Under the pieces are notes generated by a model. That model saw nothing but the letters and a program-made list of their open reading frames with translations. It searched no databases and was not told the DNA's origin. From the NCBI GenBank assembly GCA_963575745.1, contig CAUYUJ010014328.1, positions 120,001 to 184,000 of the forward strand: a stretch of DNA of 64,000 bases, in the 5' to 3' direction. Within the stretch, counting starts at the first letter, position 1. The number at the start of each line of letters is the position of its first letter. Shown piece by piece: positions 35,407 to 46,648 of this stretch. The stretch comes from Prorocentrum cordatum. Its lineage: Eukaryota; Sar; Dinophyceae; Prorocentrales; Prorocentraceae. The translations under genes were made by a program, and so were the position numbers.

Positions 35407-36459
35407 TTATCTGTTCCAGAGTCGATGGGCGAATCTCCATTGGAGGTGTGGACCCAAAAGGCAGTCTGGCTCTGAGGAGCGGTGTGCGATTGAGGATCGA
35501 GGACTGTCCCCAGCCCTGCTGCGCTGATGACGTTGAGAAGCCCCTGCTCGTTCCAGGACCCTGAAGGGTCGTCGCGAGGAGCACAGCGGCCTCTTCTGAA
35601 TTGGGGCCACCAACCCATATGTTACTGGGCGCGGCCGCGTCTCCGCCAGATGCGTCGTGCATGTGTTCGCGATTCCGCGCCCCGTGCTTCCCAGTAGCAC
35701 GTTTCCGATGTTGCCAGGGGCACGTTCCGCCAGATGCCTAAAGCTGCGCATACGGTCCAATAGCGAATCGCATTGTTGTCGGATCCGTGGCATCTGACCA
35801 TTGAGAGGCCGGAGCATCTGCGCAGCCATGCCAAGGCCGAACCTTAGGGCTCTAAAGAGCACCATTGCCACAGCCACCTGAGTCAGCCTCGAGACGAGCC
35901 ATCTCGAACCTGGCGAGAATAGAAAAACCGTTCGCTCGCCAGGCTTGGGCCTTAAGCCTATGAGCGCCGTTCCTGAAGTGGGCTGTCGATCATCTTCAAG
36001 GTTCTCAAATTTGGCGCTCAAGAGAAACAGCATGCACGCAACAAGGTCCGCATGGACGCATTGTACCGTCACGCCGTAATGAATGATCTGGGGCAGAAAT
36101 CGCCTCGCAATGGTGCGTGCTACCCCACCCAGGCCACGTTGCAGGCATGCAGCTTGTTGTTGTGGGTTCATGCGGGCGCTCGTAACGTGCAGCCACGCAT
36201 GTACCTCACGAGTAAACTCCGGGAGCGATACGTTCGCTGAGGGGTCCCAGTGTGGGTCCCTTGTCGCATGGTCGCCTCCATTGTTGTGGCTACCGCGCTG
36301 CATGTATCCTATAGCACACCCGATGACCAACCGAAGAATGCTACATTTCAAATAGCGACTCCACGAGACGTCTTGGACGAAGCTATTGGTGGTCTTCGGT
36401 GTGTCTATCGCCGTTGGGCGGCGGATTGGCTGCGGAATGGTGCCCCCATGTTGGTTCAA
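35407..36459 (-). pseudogene. Gag-like ORF of an LTR/copia-type element
   Basis: About 350 codons starting MNQHGGTIPQPIRR. The middle reads NVSLPEFTREVHAWLHVTSA then MNPQQQAACLQRGLGGVART, resembling the copia gag pattern in which a Trp-containing helix precedes PxxQAAxxxxxLGGxAR. A hydrophobic segment (LVACMLFLLSA) follows. The C-terminal third is Arg/Ser-rich and probably out of frame. It lies upstream, on the same strand, of the Tpt1-like and RNase H-like pieces. No zinc knuckle or protease motif seen. Confidence 0.4.
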
Positions 36460-36751
36460 GAGTAAGTGGTTCGCGCTTCCGCGAAGTGGAAGTTGTAGAC
36501 TTAACTTGTTTCTTGATTCGTCATAAGATGGAATAAAATGGCGGAAAAGCTAGGGCGCATGCGCTTTCCACAGTGGTCAAACGGATGTCGCCCATAGTAT
36601 AGCGTGTCCGCTACGGGCGTTTCCGCCTGCTTGCCAGTAGACACGCTCTGACGTCGCAGTGGTGTCGGCGGCATACCAAGCCGTGCCGTGGATATGTATT
36701 GCGATAGACAGAGCTGACCACAACTTAGTGGGGCCAGCTCCGCTACCAGGT

Positions 36752-36945
36752 AAAAAGCAGGATGAATACCATGTAGTAAGAGGTTTGGGATATGGTGTAA
36801 GATGGTGCATCTTCCAGGGGCGTGAACAAGTTCCTTTTCCAATGCTATAGTGGGTCGTGAGATCATCTAGCGGTCCAGGCCAATCGGGCGCCAGCATCTT
36901 GAGCCAGACGCCCGTGGCACGCTCGCTATGCTCGCTATCTATCTA
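36752..36945 (+). repeat. SINE-like dispersed repeat, copy 2
   Basis: Aligns with 28585-28785 in the same orientation and ends in GCTCGCTATC followed by an ATCT/TA microsatellite (36936-37000). I estimate roughly three quarters identity by eye. Confidence 0.7.
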
Positions 36946-37000
36946 TATATTTATCTATCTATATATCTATATATCTATCTATCTATCCATCTATACATGT

Positions 37001-37476
37001 ATAATCGGAATCCCCACTTCAGAGTGAGGATCCATCGGAGCCTCCCGACCCCAAGCCCACCATCCGTTGCCTCCAAGGTGCCTAAGATACCTCCCCATAC
37101 GGTTCAAGAAGGGCTCCAGCACGCCAGACGGCCTCAAGATGGTCGAAGAAGCCCCAAGACGCCCCAACAGGTCATCAATAGAACACCCAAGATAGCATCG
37201 AGAAGTAAAACAAACAGATCGTCTTTAGCTTTACTTTTCGGGCATACGCAAGCCCTGGGCGACTCACGAGCGCCCCCCCACCCACAGGCCAAAGACGGCC
37301 TCAGAAGCGCCCAAGAGAACCCCAAAACGGATCCTAAAGGACCCCAGGATTGCTCAAGAGGCCGTCAAGAAGTCCCCAAGAGGGGAAACTCGAATGGGCC
37401 ACGGGAGCCCTCCTCCACAAGATGGCCACCAGGACCCCAAGCATGCCCCAAAGAGGCCCCAAGAAGACCCATGAGC
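37001..37476. other. Spacer with GGCCCCAAGA words, no gene
   Basis: Repeated CCCCAAGANG words in loose array. No recognisable coding sequence. Confidence 0.5.
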
Positions 37477-37477
37477 C

Positions 37478-37637
37478 TTGAACAACAGGGCTGAACCTAA
37501 ACGGTGTTTTTCGTTTTCGTTTTGCTTCCGCTTTCCCTGGTTTTGTCTTCAATCCGCCTTTAACGCAAAACGAAATAGAAACGAAAACGGCCCACGAGAT
37601 CGCCAAAACACCGTCTAGGTCCACCCCTGTTGAACAA
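37478..37637. mobile_element. MITE-like element, TIR about 30 bp
   Basis: Left end AACAACAGGGCTGAACCTAA then ACGGTGTTTT; right end, on the other strand, TTCAACAGGGGTGGACCTAG then ACGGTGTTTT. Inner arms CGTTTTCGTTTTGC and GCAAAACGAAATAGAAACG also pair. No coding capacity. Confidence 0.75.
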
Positions 37638-38404
37638 GCCGCCACGAGGCCGCCCCCAAGGCCTCCAGAAGCTGCGCAGCAAGCGCGGAGGAACAAAAAA
37701 CAACAAATGAGCAGCTGCGACACGCAGGCACCAAGACAGGAAGCGGAAAACATCACACGTACAGTCATCGTGCTACCGGAAGGAGCTCTGAGTCAAGAAC
37801 GCAGGGTCTTTTCTGGCCACGGCGAGCCTCGGCCACGACTAGGTTCCACGAACTGGACCTAAGGAACGGCCCGTAAACCGAACCGCCTCCTGACTGAGCC
37901 CAAAGTGGTCCTCATTTAAGCGTCTTCGCTGCATGACTTCGAAAGCCACGCATCTCCTCTTCTGAATGGCGTAAGCCTCTTGAATGACAACAATCAGGAA
38001 GGCGACAGTGCTATATGGAACCCATGGCGCCGCTCTTGCACTGTGGAACGCCATTTTCGTGGGAGGTACAGGACCGAAAAGTCGGTGACATGAAATGCTC
38101 CGGTACGGAGACTTTAGATGAAAATGGCTACGAAGGTAGCATCAGACGCTTCAAGAGAGAAACCTCCTCCCTCTCATTGAAGAGCGCGGGAAGGGGAATG
38201 GGGAGAGGGGACGTGAAAGATGAGCATGGAGAGCGGTGAGCCAAAGTGCCGATGACAAATCTCCATCACGGCGTTGGTTGCAGGGCACACGTTAGAAAAA
38301 CCGTTCTGCCAATCAACTCCTGCTTCTCTCGCCCCCTCTTTCATCCTTCTGTTATGGACATGTCGACAAGGCGCCATAGAACGAGTCGAGTCGAATGTCC
38401 CCGC

Positions 38405-38825
38405 CCACCTCGTGCTACTCCTCCTCCTCCTCCCGATGATCCTCCTGCTCCTCCTCTTCCTCCTCCTCCTCCTCCCCCCTCCTCCTCCTCCTCCTCCTCC
38501 TCCTCCTCCTCTTCCTCTCTCCTCCCCCTCCTCCTCCTCCTCCTCCTCCTCCTCCTCCCTCCCCCCTCCTCCTCCTCCTCCTTCCCCTCCTCCTCCTCCT
38601 CCTCCTCCGGGCGGCCCAGCAGGCTGGAGCTTGGGCCGACAGGGGGCCCGCGGCACGCCGAGGTCGGGGCTCCTCCTCCTCCTCCTCCTCCTCCTCCTCC
38701 TCCTCCTGCTCCTCCTCCTCCTCCTCCTCCTCCTCTCCTCCTCCCCTCCTCCTCCTCCTCCTCCTCCCGCTCCTCCTCCCCCTCCTCCTCCTCCCCCTCC
38801 TCCTCCTGCCCCTCCTCCTCCGAGC
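38405..38825 (+). repeat. (CTC)n triplet arrays
   Basis: Two CTC blocks separated by about 70 nt of unique sequence (38607-38668). Large frames here are repeat artefacts. Confidence 0.95.
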
Positions 38826-39502
38826 GCCGCGAGTCGCTTTGCCGCGGGCGCTCTTTGGTCGGGAGCCGGCGCGCACCCTCGCCCCCACGTCCCTCAAACG
38901 GGATGGTTCCCCCGGGAGTGGCGCGCAAAAGGCGGCCGCTCCCAGGGGGAGGGGGTGCGCCGGCCAGGGCCTCTAGTCTGGGCTTACCCGGGAGCACCAT
39001 GGGGACCTGCACGACCAGGCCGCCGCGCGCGCCGCCGCCACCGGTGCGGTCCCACCGCCAAGCGCCACCGGCGCAGCCCCACCGCAAGGGGGGCCGCCGC
39101 CGCACGACACCACCCCGACATCGGCGCCAGGTACGGGGGCTGCCCCCCCGTCGGGGGACCCGTGCCCTTTTCTCTCCCCAGGGGGGACGAGCCCACGCCC
39201 CTGGCAAGCCAGGGGTCCGCCCGTCGACGGCCCTGGGGAGCAGCCGACCCCGAAATGGTTGTGGGCAGCGGCCTCCAGCGCTCGCGCCCCTCCGCCGCTC
39301 GCCCGCTGCCCTGCCGGTCCGCGAGCCTCCTCCAGCTCGCAGCGGCGCCCCCGGCCTTGCCCGCGCGCGCCCGCGGCCCAGCCGCCCCGCAGGCCCCCTG
39401 CAGCCCCTCAGCCCCAAGCCGCAGCCTGGCTCCCCGGTGCGCCGCCCTGCAGCGCCGGCGCCGCCTCCGCCGCCTCCAGCCGCCTTGGCGCCGCTTCTGC
39501 CC

Positions 39503-42265
39503 TCAGCCTCCCCCTCCTCCGCCCAGCGCCGCGGCGCCCTCTGGCCGCCCGCTGGGCGCCGCCCGGAGCGCGGCGGCCGCCCGCCAGGGCCTGGCCTGGG
39601 TGGCGGCCAGCACCGCGTCCGCAGCGTGCCGCTGCAGCACGCAGCCAAGGGCCTGCTGGAGCTCGCGGATGGCCGCCGAACGCCTCGCGTCGTCAGCAGG
39701 CGCCAGCCTCTTGGCGAGGGCCGCCGCTTCCTCCCCCAGCCGCCCGTGGTCCTCCACTACGAAGGGCAGCACGGGCACCAGAGGATAGCGAGCTCGTTTC
39801 CTTCTTTCCGCTGCAGCTGCGGCAGCCCCGTCCCTCCTCGCAGCCCCGAGCGCCAAGGCGTCCTGGGAAACCGCGCTGACGACCGTGAGGTCGACCAAAA
39901 GCGGTCCAACGGCGCCGGGCGCGTGGATTACTAGGTCCATGCGCGCTTCGGGGCTCTGCGGAGAGGCGTGCGGGAGCAGCACCTCGCGGTGCACCGAGCA
40001 GCCCTGCGCCTCGCACCACTCCGCGAGCGCTGCGCACCCCGCGTCGTGCCGGCGGACGAGCCAGCCGCCGACCGGACAGGCCCGCGCGTGTCTGCCCTTC
40101 GGGTCGAGCGGCGCGCCGCAAGTCCCGCCATTGGGGCGGCGGTGCTGGCAGAGCCCAGTGCAGCCCGGCAGGTCGAGGTTCAGGCGAACTCCCATTGCGA
40201 TGCTGAACTGCGCGTTGCTCAGGCGGTGGCGCGCCTTCGTGGGGGCCTGCAGCCAGCCGCTCGCCCCTGGCCCTCCTGCCGAGCGCAAGGCGGCCGCCGC
40301 GGGAGGGCCCTCGCCTGCCGCGAGGTCGGCGACCAGGCGGGCAGCCGCAGCGAGTGGGGCCGCAGCCAGTGAGTGCTGCGTTGCTGCCAGTCCTTCGTCG
40401 CCCACCTGGGCCGTAGTGTCCCCCAGCGCCTCCTGCAGCGTGGCCGTGGCCGCAGGGAGGCAGCGCCTCGCCCAGGGGCTGAGGGCGGCCAGGGCGCTGG
40501 CGTCCGTCAGTCCCAGCCTGCTCAGGCAGTGCGGCACGCTGTGGTGCCAGGAAGCGGCGTGGGCGGCAGGCGCGGTCAGCTCCACGCTCTGGAACCCAGC
40601 GCCGCCGTCCTTCCCAGCGAGGAAGAGCTGCTTGCCCGCCGTGCTGCTCAGCTGTTGTAGTCCGAGGGCGTGCTGCGCCTCCGCCGCTAGCGCTGCGTCC
40701 ATGGCCCGGGCCTCAGCCTCCGGGATGCCACAAGTGCGGGCCACGAACGTGTGGTCAGAGCCCGTCTTGAGTCGGAGCAGCGCCGCAGCAGTCTGTCGGT
40801 CGAGTCCCGCCGCCTGCAGCTGGCGCAGCCGCAGGAAGAAGCGCGCGCGCTTCTCTGCCAGCGCGGACACCTCTGGGCTCCCCTCGGCCAGGATGCTCCC
40901 GGCGGCTGGGGCGACAGCAGGGGCCGCGGGCACCGGCGGGAAGGCCCCGTGCCTTAGGACGAGCGCCCGCGGCTCCACCTCCCACCGGCCCGTCAACGCG
41001 GCCACCGGCACCTCCCTGCCAGGACTCAGCTTGGTCTTCGACGGGTTGGGCCGCAGTCGTACTTCGGCGCAGGCCCGCCCGAACGCCTCCTCAGCGGGCT
41101 GCGCGGCCGCCGTGGCACAGACGACGTCGAGGTCGTCCTGGTAGGCGTAGCTCCTCCCAGGGTCCGTTTCGAGGCCCGCCGCGCGCTCGACAGCATCCAC
41201 CACCTTCTTGTAGCAGAGCGGGAAGACCATGTTGGTCAGGCCGTCCCCTTGGTCTCCGCCGCGCTCCTTCGGGAGCTGCGTCCTCGTGCCGTCCCGCGCG
41301 ACGTGAACGTGCTCGGTGGCGGTGCTCAGGGCCAGGCGGGTCCACGGGAGCAGGTCAGGGACCAACTCCTGAACCGCCCTGGCGGCGGCCTCGCGGCACA
41401 ACTCGTTGTGAGCATTGCTCACGTCCAGTGCGAGCTTGCAGCACCCAGGCCGGGTGTCGAGGTCCAGGAGGGCCGCCTTGTGCATGCGCTCCGCCCCGCG
41501 TGCTTCCCCGACTGAGTACTCCTTGCCCCCGAGGGCTGCCGCGACCCTGCTGCGGAACACGCGGCCGACTGCTTTGGACGCGGCCCGCCTGTGCACGCCC
41601 CCCAAGGCGAAGGGGCGGACTTTGTCCCGCTCCTCCCGGTCGCCTGCCAGGATGCGCGCCGACAGCCATGGCCCGTGGACCTCCGCGGCCACCTGTCCGA
41701 GCTGCAGCTTGAGCGCTACTTCTGCGAAGCTTTCCCAGGGCGCCGAGTACCCCGGCATCCACGACCAGTGCTCGTTCCTGGACCCGCCGGGGCCCGCGCC
41801 TCTGTTGCGAGGCGCGTGGCGGTACGCCTTCTGCAGCTCCACCAGAAAGCTTGCGGTGTCCTCCTCCGACGGCCGGCTCTCAGGCAGCACTGGTTGAGCT
41901 TCAGCTCGGGGGAAGAGGTCTGGGAGACATCGCCCAGCTTTCGCGTCGGGTGCCAGCTCGAGCCTGCCGTCCACGACCCTCAAAGCCTCCCGCAGGTTTT
42001 CGTCCACGACCCTCAAACCCTCCCGCAGGTCCTCCTGCCCCTCCTCCTCCTGCCCCTCCTCCTCCTCCTTCTCCTCCTCTGCAGCCGCTTCCCCCCGCGG
42101 CGGACCAGCCGGGACAGGCGCGCCAGGCGCAGGAGCCTCACGGTGCTGGTCGGCGGATCGAAGCTGCTGCCTCGGCCGCCGGGCCAAAGTCAGGACAAAG
42201 ACGTCACGCATGCCGCTGCAGCTCTCCTTATGTTTGTTCTCTCTCTCTCTCTCTCTCTTTGTCAT
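39503..42265 (-). CDS. Second LINE-type reverse transcriptase with C-terminal nuclease
   Basis: An uninterrupted minus frame of about 920 codons. RT motifs in order: KLALDVSNAHNELCREAA (motif A), ERGGDQGDGLTNMVFPLCY (motif B) and YAYQDDLDVVCA (motif C, the catalytic Asp pair), then NPSKTKLSPG (motif D/E region). The C-terminal third has a zinc knuckle (GLCQHRRPNGGTCGAPLD, then GRHARACPVGG) followed by ARMDLVIHAPG and LLVDLTVVSA, resembling the PD-(D/E)xK nuclease of site-specific LINEs (R2/NeSL type). Residues 40-115 hold a short duplicated VVDENLREALRVVDG motif. The start lies in a CT-repeat, so the true N-terminus is probably the later Met near residue 19. The intact frame contrasts with the decayed LINE at 14.6-21.8 kb. 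Confidence 0.8.
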   Translation of the reverse strand: MTKRERERENKHKESCSGMRDVFVLTLARRPRQQLRSADQHREAPAPGAPVPAGPPRGEAAAEEEKEEEEGQEEEGQEDLREGLRVVDENLREALRVVDGRLELAPDAKAGRCLPDLFPRAEAQPVLPESRPSEEDTASFLVELQKAYRHAPRNRGAGPGGSRNEHWSWMPGYSAPWESFAEVALKLQLGQVAAEVHGPWLSARILAGDREERDKVRPFALGGVHRRAASKAVGRVFRSRVAAALGGKEYSVGEARGAERMHKAALLDLDTRPGCCKLALDVSNAHNELCREAAARAVQELVPDLLPWTRLALSTATEHVHVARDGTRTQLPKERGGDQGDGLTNMVFPLCYKKVVDAVERAAGLETDPGRSYAYQDDLDVVCATAAAQPAEEAFGRACAEVRLRPNPSKTKLSPGREVPVAALTGRWEVEPRALVLRHGAFPPVPAAPAVAPAAGSILAEGSPEVSALAEKRARFFLRLRQLQAAGLDRQTAAALLRLKTGSDHTFVARTCGIPEAEARAMDAALAAEAQHALGLQQLSSTAGKQLFLAGKDGGAGFQSVELTAPAAHAASWHHSVPHCLSRLGLTDASALAALSPWARRCLPAATATLQEALGDTTAQVGDEGLAATQHSLAAAPLAAAARLVADLAAGEGPPAAAALRSAGGPGASGWLQAPTKARHRLSNAQFSIAMGVRLNLDLPGCTGLCQHRRPNGGTCGAPLDPKGRHARACPVGGWLVRRHDAGCAALAEWCEAQGCSVHREVLLPHASPQSPEARMDLVIHAPGAVGPLLVDLTVVSAVSQDALALGAARRDGAAAAAAERRKRARYPLVPVLPFVVEDHGRLGEEAAALAKRLAPADDARRSAAIRELQQALGCVLQRHAADAVLAATQARPWRAAAALRAAPSGRPEGAAALGGGGGG

Positions 42266-42505
42266 AATCGGTTTCTCTCTCTCTCTCTCGTTGTATTGTT
42301 TCCTCTCTCTCTCTCAGACTCACTCAGTCGTTGTTTCTCTGTCTTTCTCTCTATCTCTCTCTCTCTCTCTGTCTCGGTCTCTGTCTACATCTGGTTTTAT
42401 TTTTATATACAGCAAGGCACGGATACACAAATACATACATGATACATACATACACACAAACATGCATGCATGCATACATAATGTGTATATATATACATGC
42501 ATGCA
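42237..42505 (+). repeat. (CT)n and (CATA)n microsatellites
   Basis: (CT)n blocks at 42237-42375 abut the 5' end of the RT ORF, then CATA/CATG tetranucleotides at 42430-42500. Confidence 0.95.
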
Positions 42506-44345
42506 TACACGAGAACCACGTGCTACGCGCGCTTACGGTTCTGGCTTGGCGCACGTGTTGCCCCCACCAGGGGGAGAGGATTCTGGACCTTGGTGCTGGT
42601 GGTGATCTCTCGGCCACCCAAGAAGCCCGAGTGCTACCACTACCACCGAGGCAAGGATCCTCTTCCCTCGGGGGAGGCGACCGCTGATCCTGCTTTGGGT
42701 GCCAACCTCTAGCCCTCCGAGGAGGGGAGAGGAGTTCGACTCGGAGGAAGAAGAGACGGCACAATCCTAGGCTTTCGGAGGTCCGCGCGGAGCCTCCGAG
42801 GCTCGCGGAGGGCGCCAGGGGAAGCGTCAGAGGCGCCAAGAATGGCGTCGATGAGATCGCACGGGATCGCAGAAAGGCCGTCCGTGAGAGCACAAGCCTT
42901 CCAGCAGCAAGCCGGGCAGCAAGCCTGAGAGGAAACACGGGGAAACCAAAAACTTAGAAACTGGCGTCTGTCGCTGACAGGTCAGCGCGCCGATGAGATG
43001 CGTGCCCTGGGCCGCCTGAATGGGGACAGGGAGGAAGGGATCGCGCCGCGTCGCCGGTGCATCGCCGATGCAGGGCAATCCTCCAACCCCTTCTGCTCGG
43101 ACCCCGCCTGCGCGGCCCAAATTCTCGTGCTGAACTGACAAACGCATACCATACGGATTTTCGCGCTGGTGCGTCTGCGCCGCATCTTCTGGGGACCCTG
43201 ACGGTCCCGTCGCGCCGCTATCCGCGTCAAACCCATAGGAGCGACGAAAAAGAAAGGGTCTCACGCGAGGTGACACAGCGACCCTACGCGGTGGCTTGCA
43301 CGGGCCGCCAGCGCGGCACGCCACATTGGAAACGAGGGAGCTTACGCGCGACCTTACGTGGGCAACTTACGCGCCAGTGTCGGCGACGACGAACCCGTTT
43401 GAATCCGTGTCGAATCCAGACTGAACCGGTGTGGCATCCGCGCCGAAAAAACGTCGGATACCATAGAAGGACGGAGGCCTCCGCGGGGGGCTCCGAAGGC
43501 CCCCCCAGAGGCCAGAGCCTCATCAACACGCCAAGAGAACCTCGTGCTGAAATCTTGTACACATTTAACTACATACACATCGCATACCCGTCGGCCGGAA
43601 GAAAACACGAAGCAGGAAGGCGTTGAAGTAGACTGGGCTTCCGCGCCCCCCCTCGAGGGGAAGGAAAAGGAAAAAACACTCGATACTGGAATAGGAAACG
43701 CCTAAAATAGAATTGGGATCTGGGAATGAAGGAATGCCTACTTTCAACGACCTACGGGTGTATATATAGCGCGTGAAGTGATACAACCTTGGGTCGTCCT
43801 GGAAGGCCATTCCCTATAACCCCGATAACTCAAAGACACAATTCCCCTTGATTCCCAATATTCCCGATAACGCGTGCACTGAGGACAAGCACTATCCATT
43901 CCCCAGAACGCTCTCGTCGAGGCGCAGCTGCTGGGGAGCATCCCATGCGACTTCTGAGTGACGTCCTGAATTATTGGGATCACCGTCTGGAAGAATTAAC
44001 GGACCACCCAGAGACCTCCCGGAGCCCGACCTCGCGGAGTCCGTTCCCGATGATTGAAACCTGTGAAAACGCAGGGATTCTAGCAATGTCCACGGATCCT
44101 CGGGGGCGGTCAAGAGGGGGGCGTCAAAGAGAGGGGGGTGGGGGGGCAAATCACGGCTGGCGGCATGTGCGCGGCCCAGGGGGGGACCCAGGGACGTAAT
44201 GAAAGAAGAAGAGGCGCCATGAAATCTGAGGAAACATCATGGCCCACGCCATGATATCCACCCTCCTAATCATCGCCCCCCTCTTGGCCGCCCCCGAGAT
44301 CCAGCTCCCCGGCCCGACCTCCCGGAGACCTCTGGGGACATTACT
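42506..44345. other. Long spacer without recognised gene
   Basis: Short frames only and no domain motif. Near 44220-44300 the sequence is unremarkable GC-rich DNA. Confidence 0.5.
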
Positions 44346-44349
44346 CCTG

Positions 44350-44512
44350 GACGCTAATTTTAAGTCGGGAATGTCCCCCTACAGGCTGATTTTGGACGAA
44401 AAATACAGAAAATAGTCAAAACATGCCCCCTAATAAGAATCGTCCCCGGAGTATTTTTGGGGCTATTTTGAATACTCCCCCTGTAGAGGGACACGCCCGA
44501 CTCAAGGCTAAT
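44350..44512. mobile_element. MITE-like element, family A copy 2
   Basis: Left TTTTAAGTCGGGAATGTCCC then CCTACAGG; right CCTGTAG then GGGACACGCCCGACTCAAGG. Same terminal words and AT-rich interior (AAAATAGTCAAAA ... GGCTATTTTGAATA) as 22170-22342. Confidence 0.75.
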
Positions 44513-44764
44513 TCTTTTAAATTAAAGCGCTCTGGGAAGCCCCAAGGGGGCCCCCGGCGCTTCGCGGGCGTCACTCGCGACCACCAGCTCCTGAGGGTGA
44601 TCGGGTACCCACTGATAAGGCCTGTAAGTGGTTTTCTACGGTATATACGCTATAATGCCATGATTGACCCATTATCGTCTGTGTTGGCCTATGGATATCC
44701 CTGTGATCGTCCATTACTGTCCCTATTGTCGGCGTGCCGACCTCGAAAAAGAAGTCTCTGTACT

Positions 44765-45150
44765 ACGTCACAAGCGCCCATCATATATGCATATATACAC
44801 ATACATACACATACATACGTGCATACGTGCATACATGCATGCATACATATATCATACATACACACGTACATATATACATACACTATTACCTCGATGGATG
44901 TGTATATGCACATATACATACATGCAAACATACATACATGCATACGTATACACACGCATGCATCCATATATAAACATATAAACAACTACATACGTGTGTC
45001 GATGTATACACGCATACATACATACACACATACATACATTATGCATGTACGCATGCATGCGTACATACATACAGACAGACAGACAGACAGACACACATAC
45101 ACACATACATGTACACATACATACGTACATACAAACATACAAGCATACAT
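44765..45150 (+). repeat. (CATA)n-type compound microsatellite
   Basis: ACATACAT/GCATGCAT tetranucleotides over almost 400 bp with an (ACAG)n block at 45070-45090. All frames are repeat translations. Confidence 0.95.
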
Positions 45151-45164
45151 ACGTGCCATTTCAT

Positions 45165-45293
45165 CCGCCAGCAGTTCGAAACATTGTCTATTGGCAACTG
45201 TCAGGAAAAAGGCAGGACTCGCAGCTGGCCGGTTCGCCGCAGAGAGCTATCGTTGAAGGTCAACTGAAAGCAGCGCAGGATTGAAATCCCACC
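45165..45293 (+). repeat. Short retroposon-like repeat, copy 1
   Basis: CCGCCAGCAGTTCGAAAC opens a block of about 125 nt that matches 46499-46628 (shared GGCAGGACTCGC, GCTGGCC, CGCCGCAGA, GCAGCGCA(G/A)GATTGAAATC). The word GTTCGAAAC resembles a tRNA B box, so a tRNA-derived SINE is possible. Confidence 0.7.
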
Positions 45294-46498
45294 AGCCCTC
45301 TGGGCGTCGGTGGTTTAGAGCGTTTCCTCTTCCACCCCTCCCTCTTCCCCTTCGGGGAGGGGTTTACCCCTCCCCCTACCCCCTCCCCGTGGACCTGGAC
45401 GGGGGGGGCCGCGAGCGGTCAGGGCGTCCAAAACGGCCTCGGCGAGGAAGCCAACATCATTGATTTTACTACGGTTTCGGCCCCATTTTGAACTCTTGGG
45501 GGGACAAGGCTAATTAATGCTCCGCTCTTCTTTAAAGCCACAGTCGCTGATTTTACGAAGGTTTTGGCCCCATCTTGGCCTCCTGAGGGGGCAACCCTAG
45601 TTGAAGCTTCCCTCTTCTTTGAAGCCAGAATCATTGACAAGAGGCGCCCAGGAGGCCCCAAGAGGCCCCAAGATGGCCCCAAGAGGCCCCAAGAGGTCCC
45701 CAGGAGGCCCCATAGAGGATCCCAAGCGGCCCAAAGAGGCCCCCCCGAGGCACCCAAGGCGCCGAAAAGCCCCTCAGGACGACCCTCTACTCGCCTGGGC
45801 GTCGTTTCTGGATGGGCAGGTGGGGATACTTTTTTTGGCTCGCGGCTCCAAGGCGAGGGACAGGGAGCGGGCACAACGTCCGGGGCGCAGTACGATGTAA
45901 ATTGGCCGCAGTGGCGTATGCACATGCCAGGGACAAAATGCCCCTCATTGAGACGCAAAACAGCGTCGGCAGGTGACCGGCCCGGACATCCCGGCAGGTG
46001 GGGAAGCAAAGGCGCGGCGACCGGCAGCGGAACGGGGGGGAGAAGTCGCCCTTGCGGCGCCAAGCTCCAGCCGAACCGCATTCGGAAGCGAGGCCAAGAC
46101 GGACAGCGGGCACTGTAAAGCCGCAGGCAGAACGCGGATCCGAATGGCCAATGACCAAGCGGAGACCACGTGCGTGCACACAGGGACAGACCGTCCAAGA
46201 CCACGGACAAGAGAGGGGGGAGAGTGCGAGCGCGAGCGACTGACTCAGACTCACTGCAGCACCCCAGGTAAACGATGGTGCGGCGAAAGAGGCCTGACTC
46301 ATCAAGGCTCGGCTGGTGGGGATACGCGAAGCGTCTAGAATCTCACGAACTCCCCAACATGGGAACAAAAGGAGGTGCAAAGGGAAGGACGGTGGGTCCA
46401 AGAAAACCTGCGCTAAATGCTACGGTAGAGCGTTTGGTCTGATCAAAGCGGCGTTTCAACAGGAGGCATTCACGCTTGGCTGGTCATGTTTTTCTGTA
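45294..46498. other. Spacer; GGCCCCAAGAG minisatellite at 45640-45760
   Basis: Contains the dispersed GGCCCCAAGAGG array and otherwise unremarkable sequence. No gene recognised. Confidence 0.55.
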
Positions 46499-46628
46499 TC
46501 CGCCAGCAGTTCGAAACACTGTCGGTTGGCAGCTGTCAAGGAAGAGGCAGGACTCGCCGCTGGCCAGCTCGCCGCAGACAGCCTTTTCCGAAGATCAACT
46601 GAGCGCAGCGCAAGATTGAAATCTCACG
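46499..46628 (+). repeat. Short retroposon-like repeat, copy 2
   Basis: Matches 45165-45293. About 80 nt upstream lies GGTAGAGCGTTTGGTCTGAT, which looks like the D-arm (A-box) half of a tRNA, supporting a tRNA-derived origin, although the distance to the B-box-like word is long. Confidence 0.65.
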
Positions 46629-46648
46629 AACTCCCAAATCTGCTAACA

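Noticed and set aside
38246-39934. 500-560-codon plus-strand ORFs at 38.2-39.9 kb
   Set aside because: The first half is a CTC array and the second half is antisense to the RT ORF; no domain.
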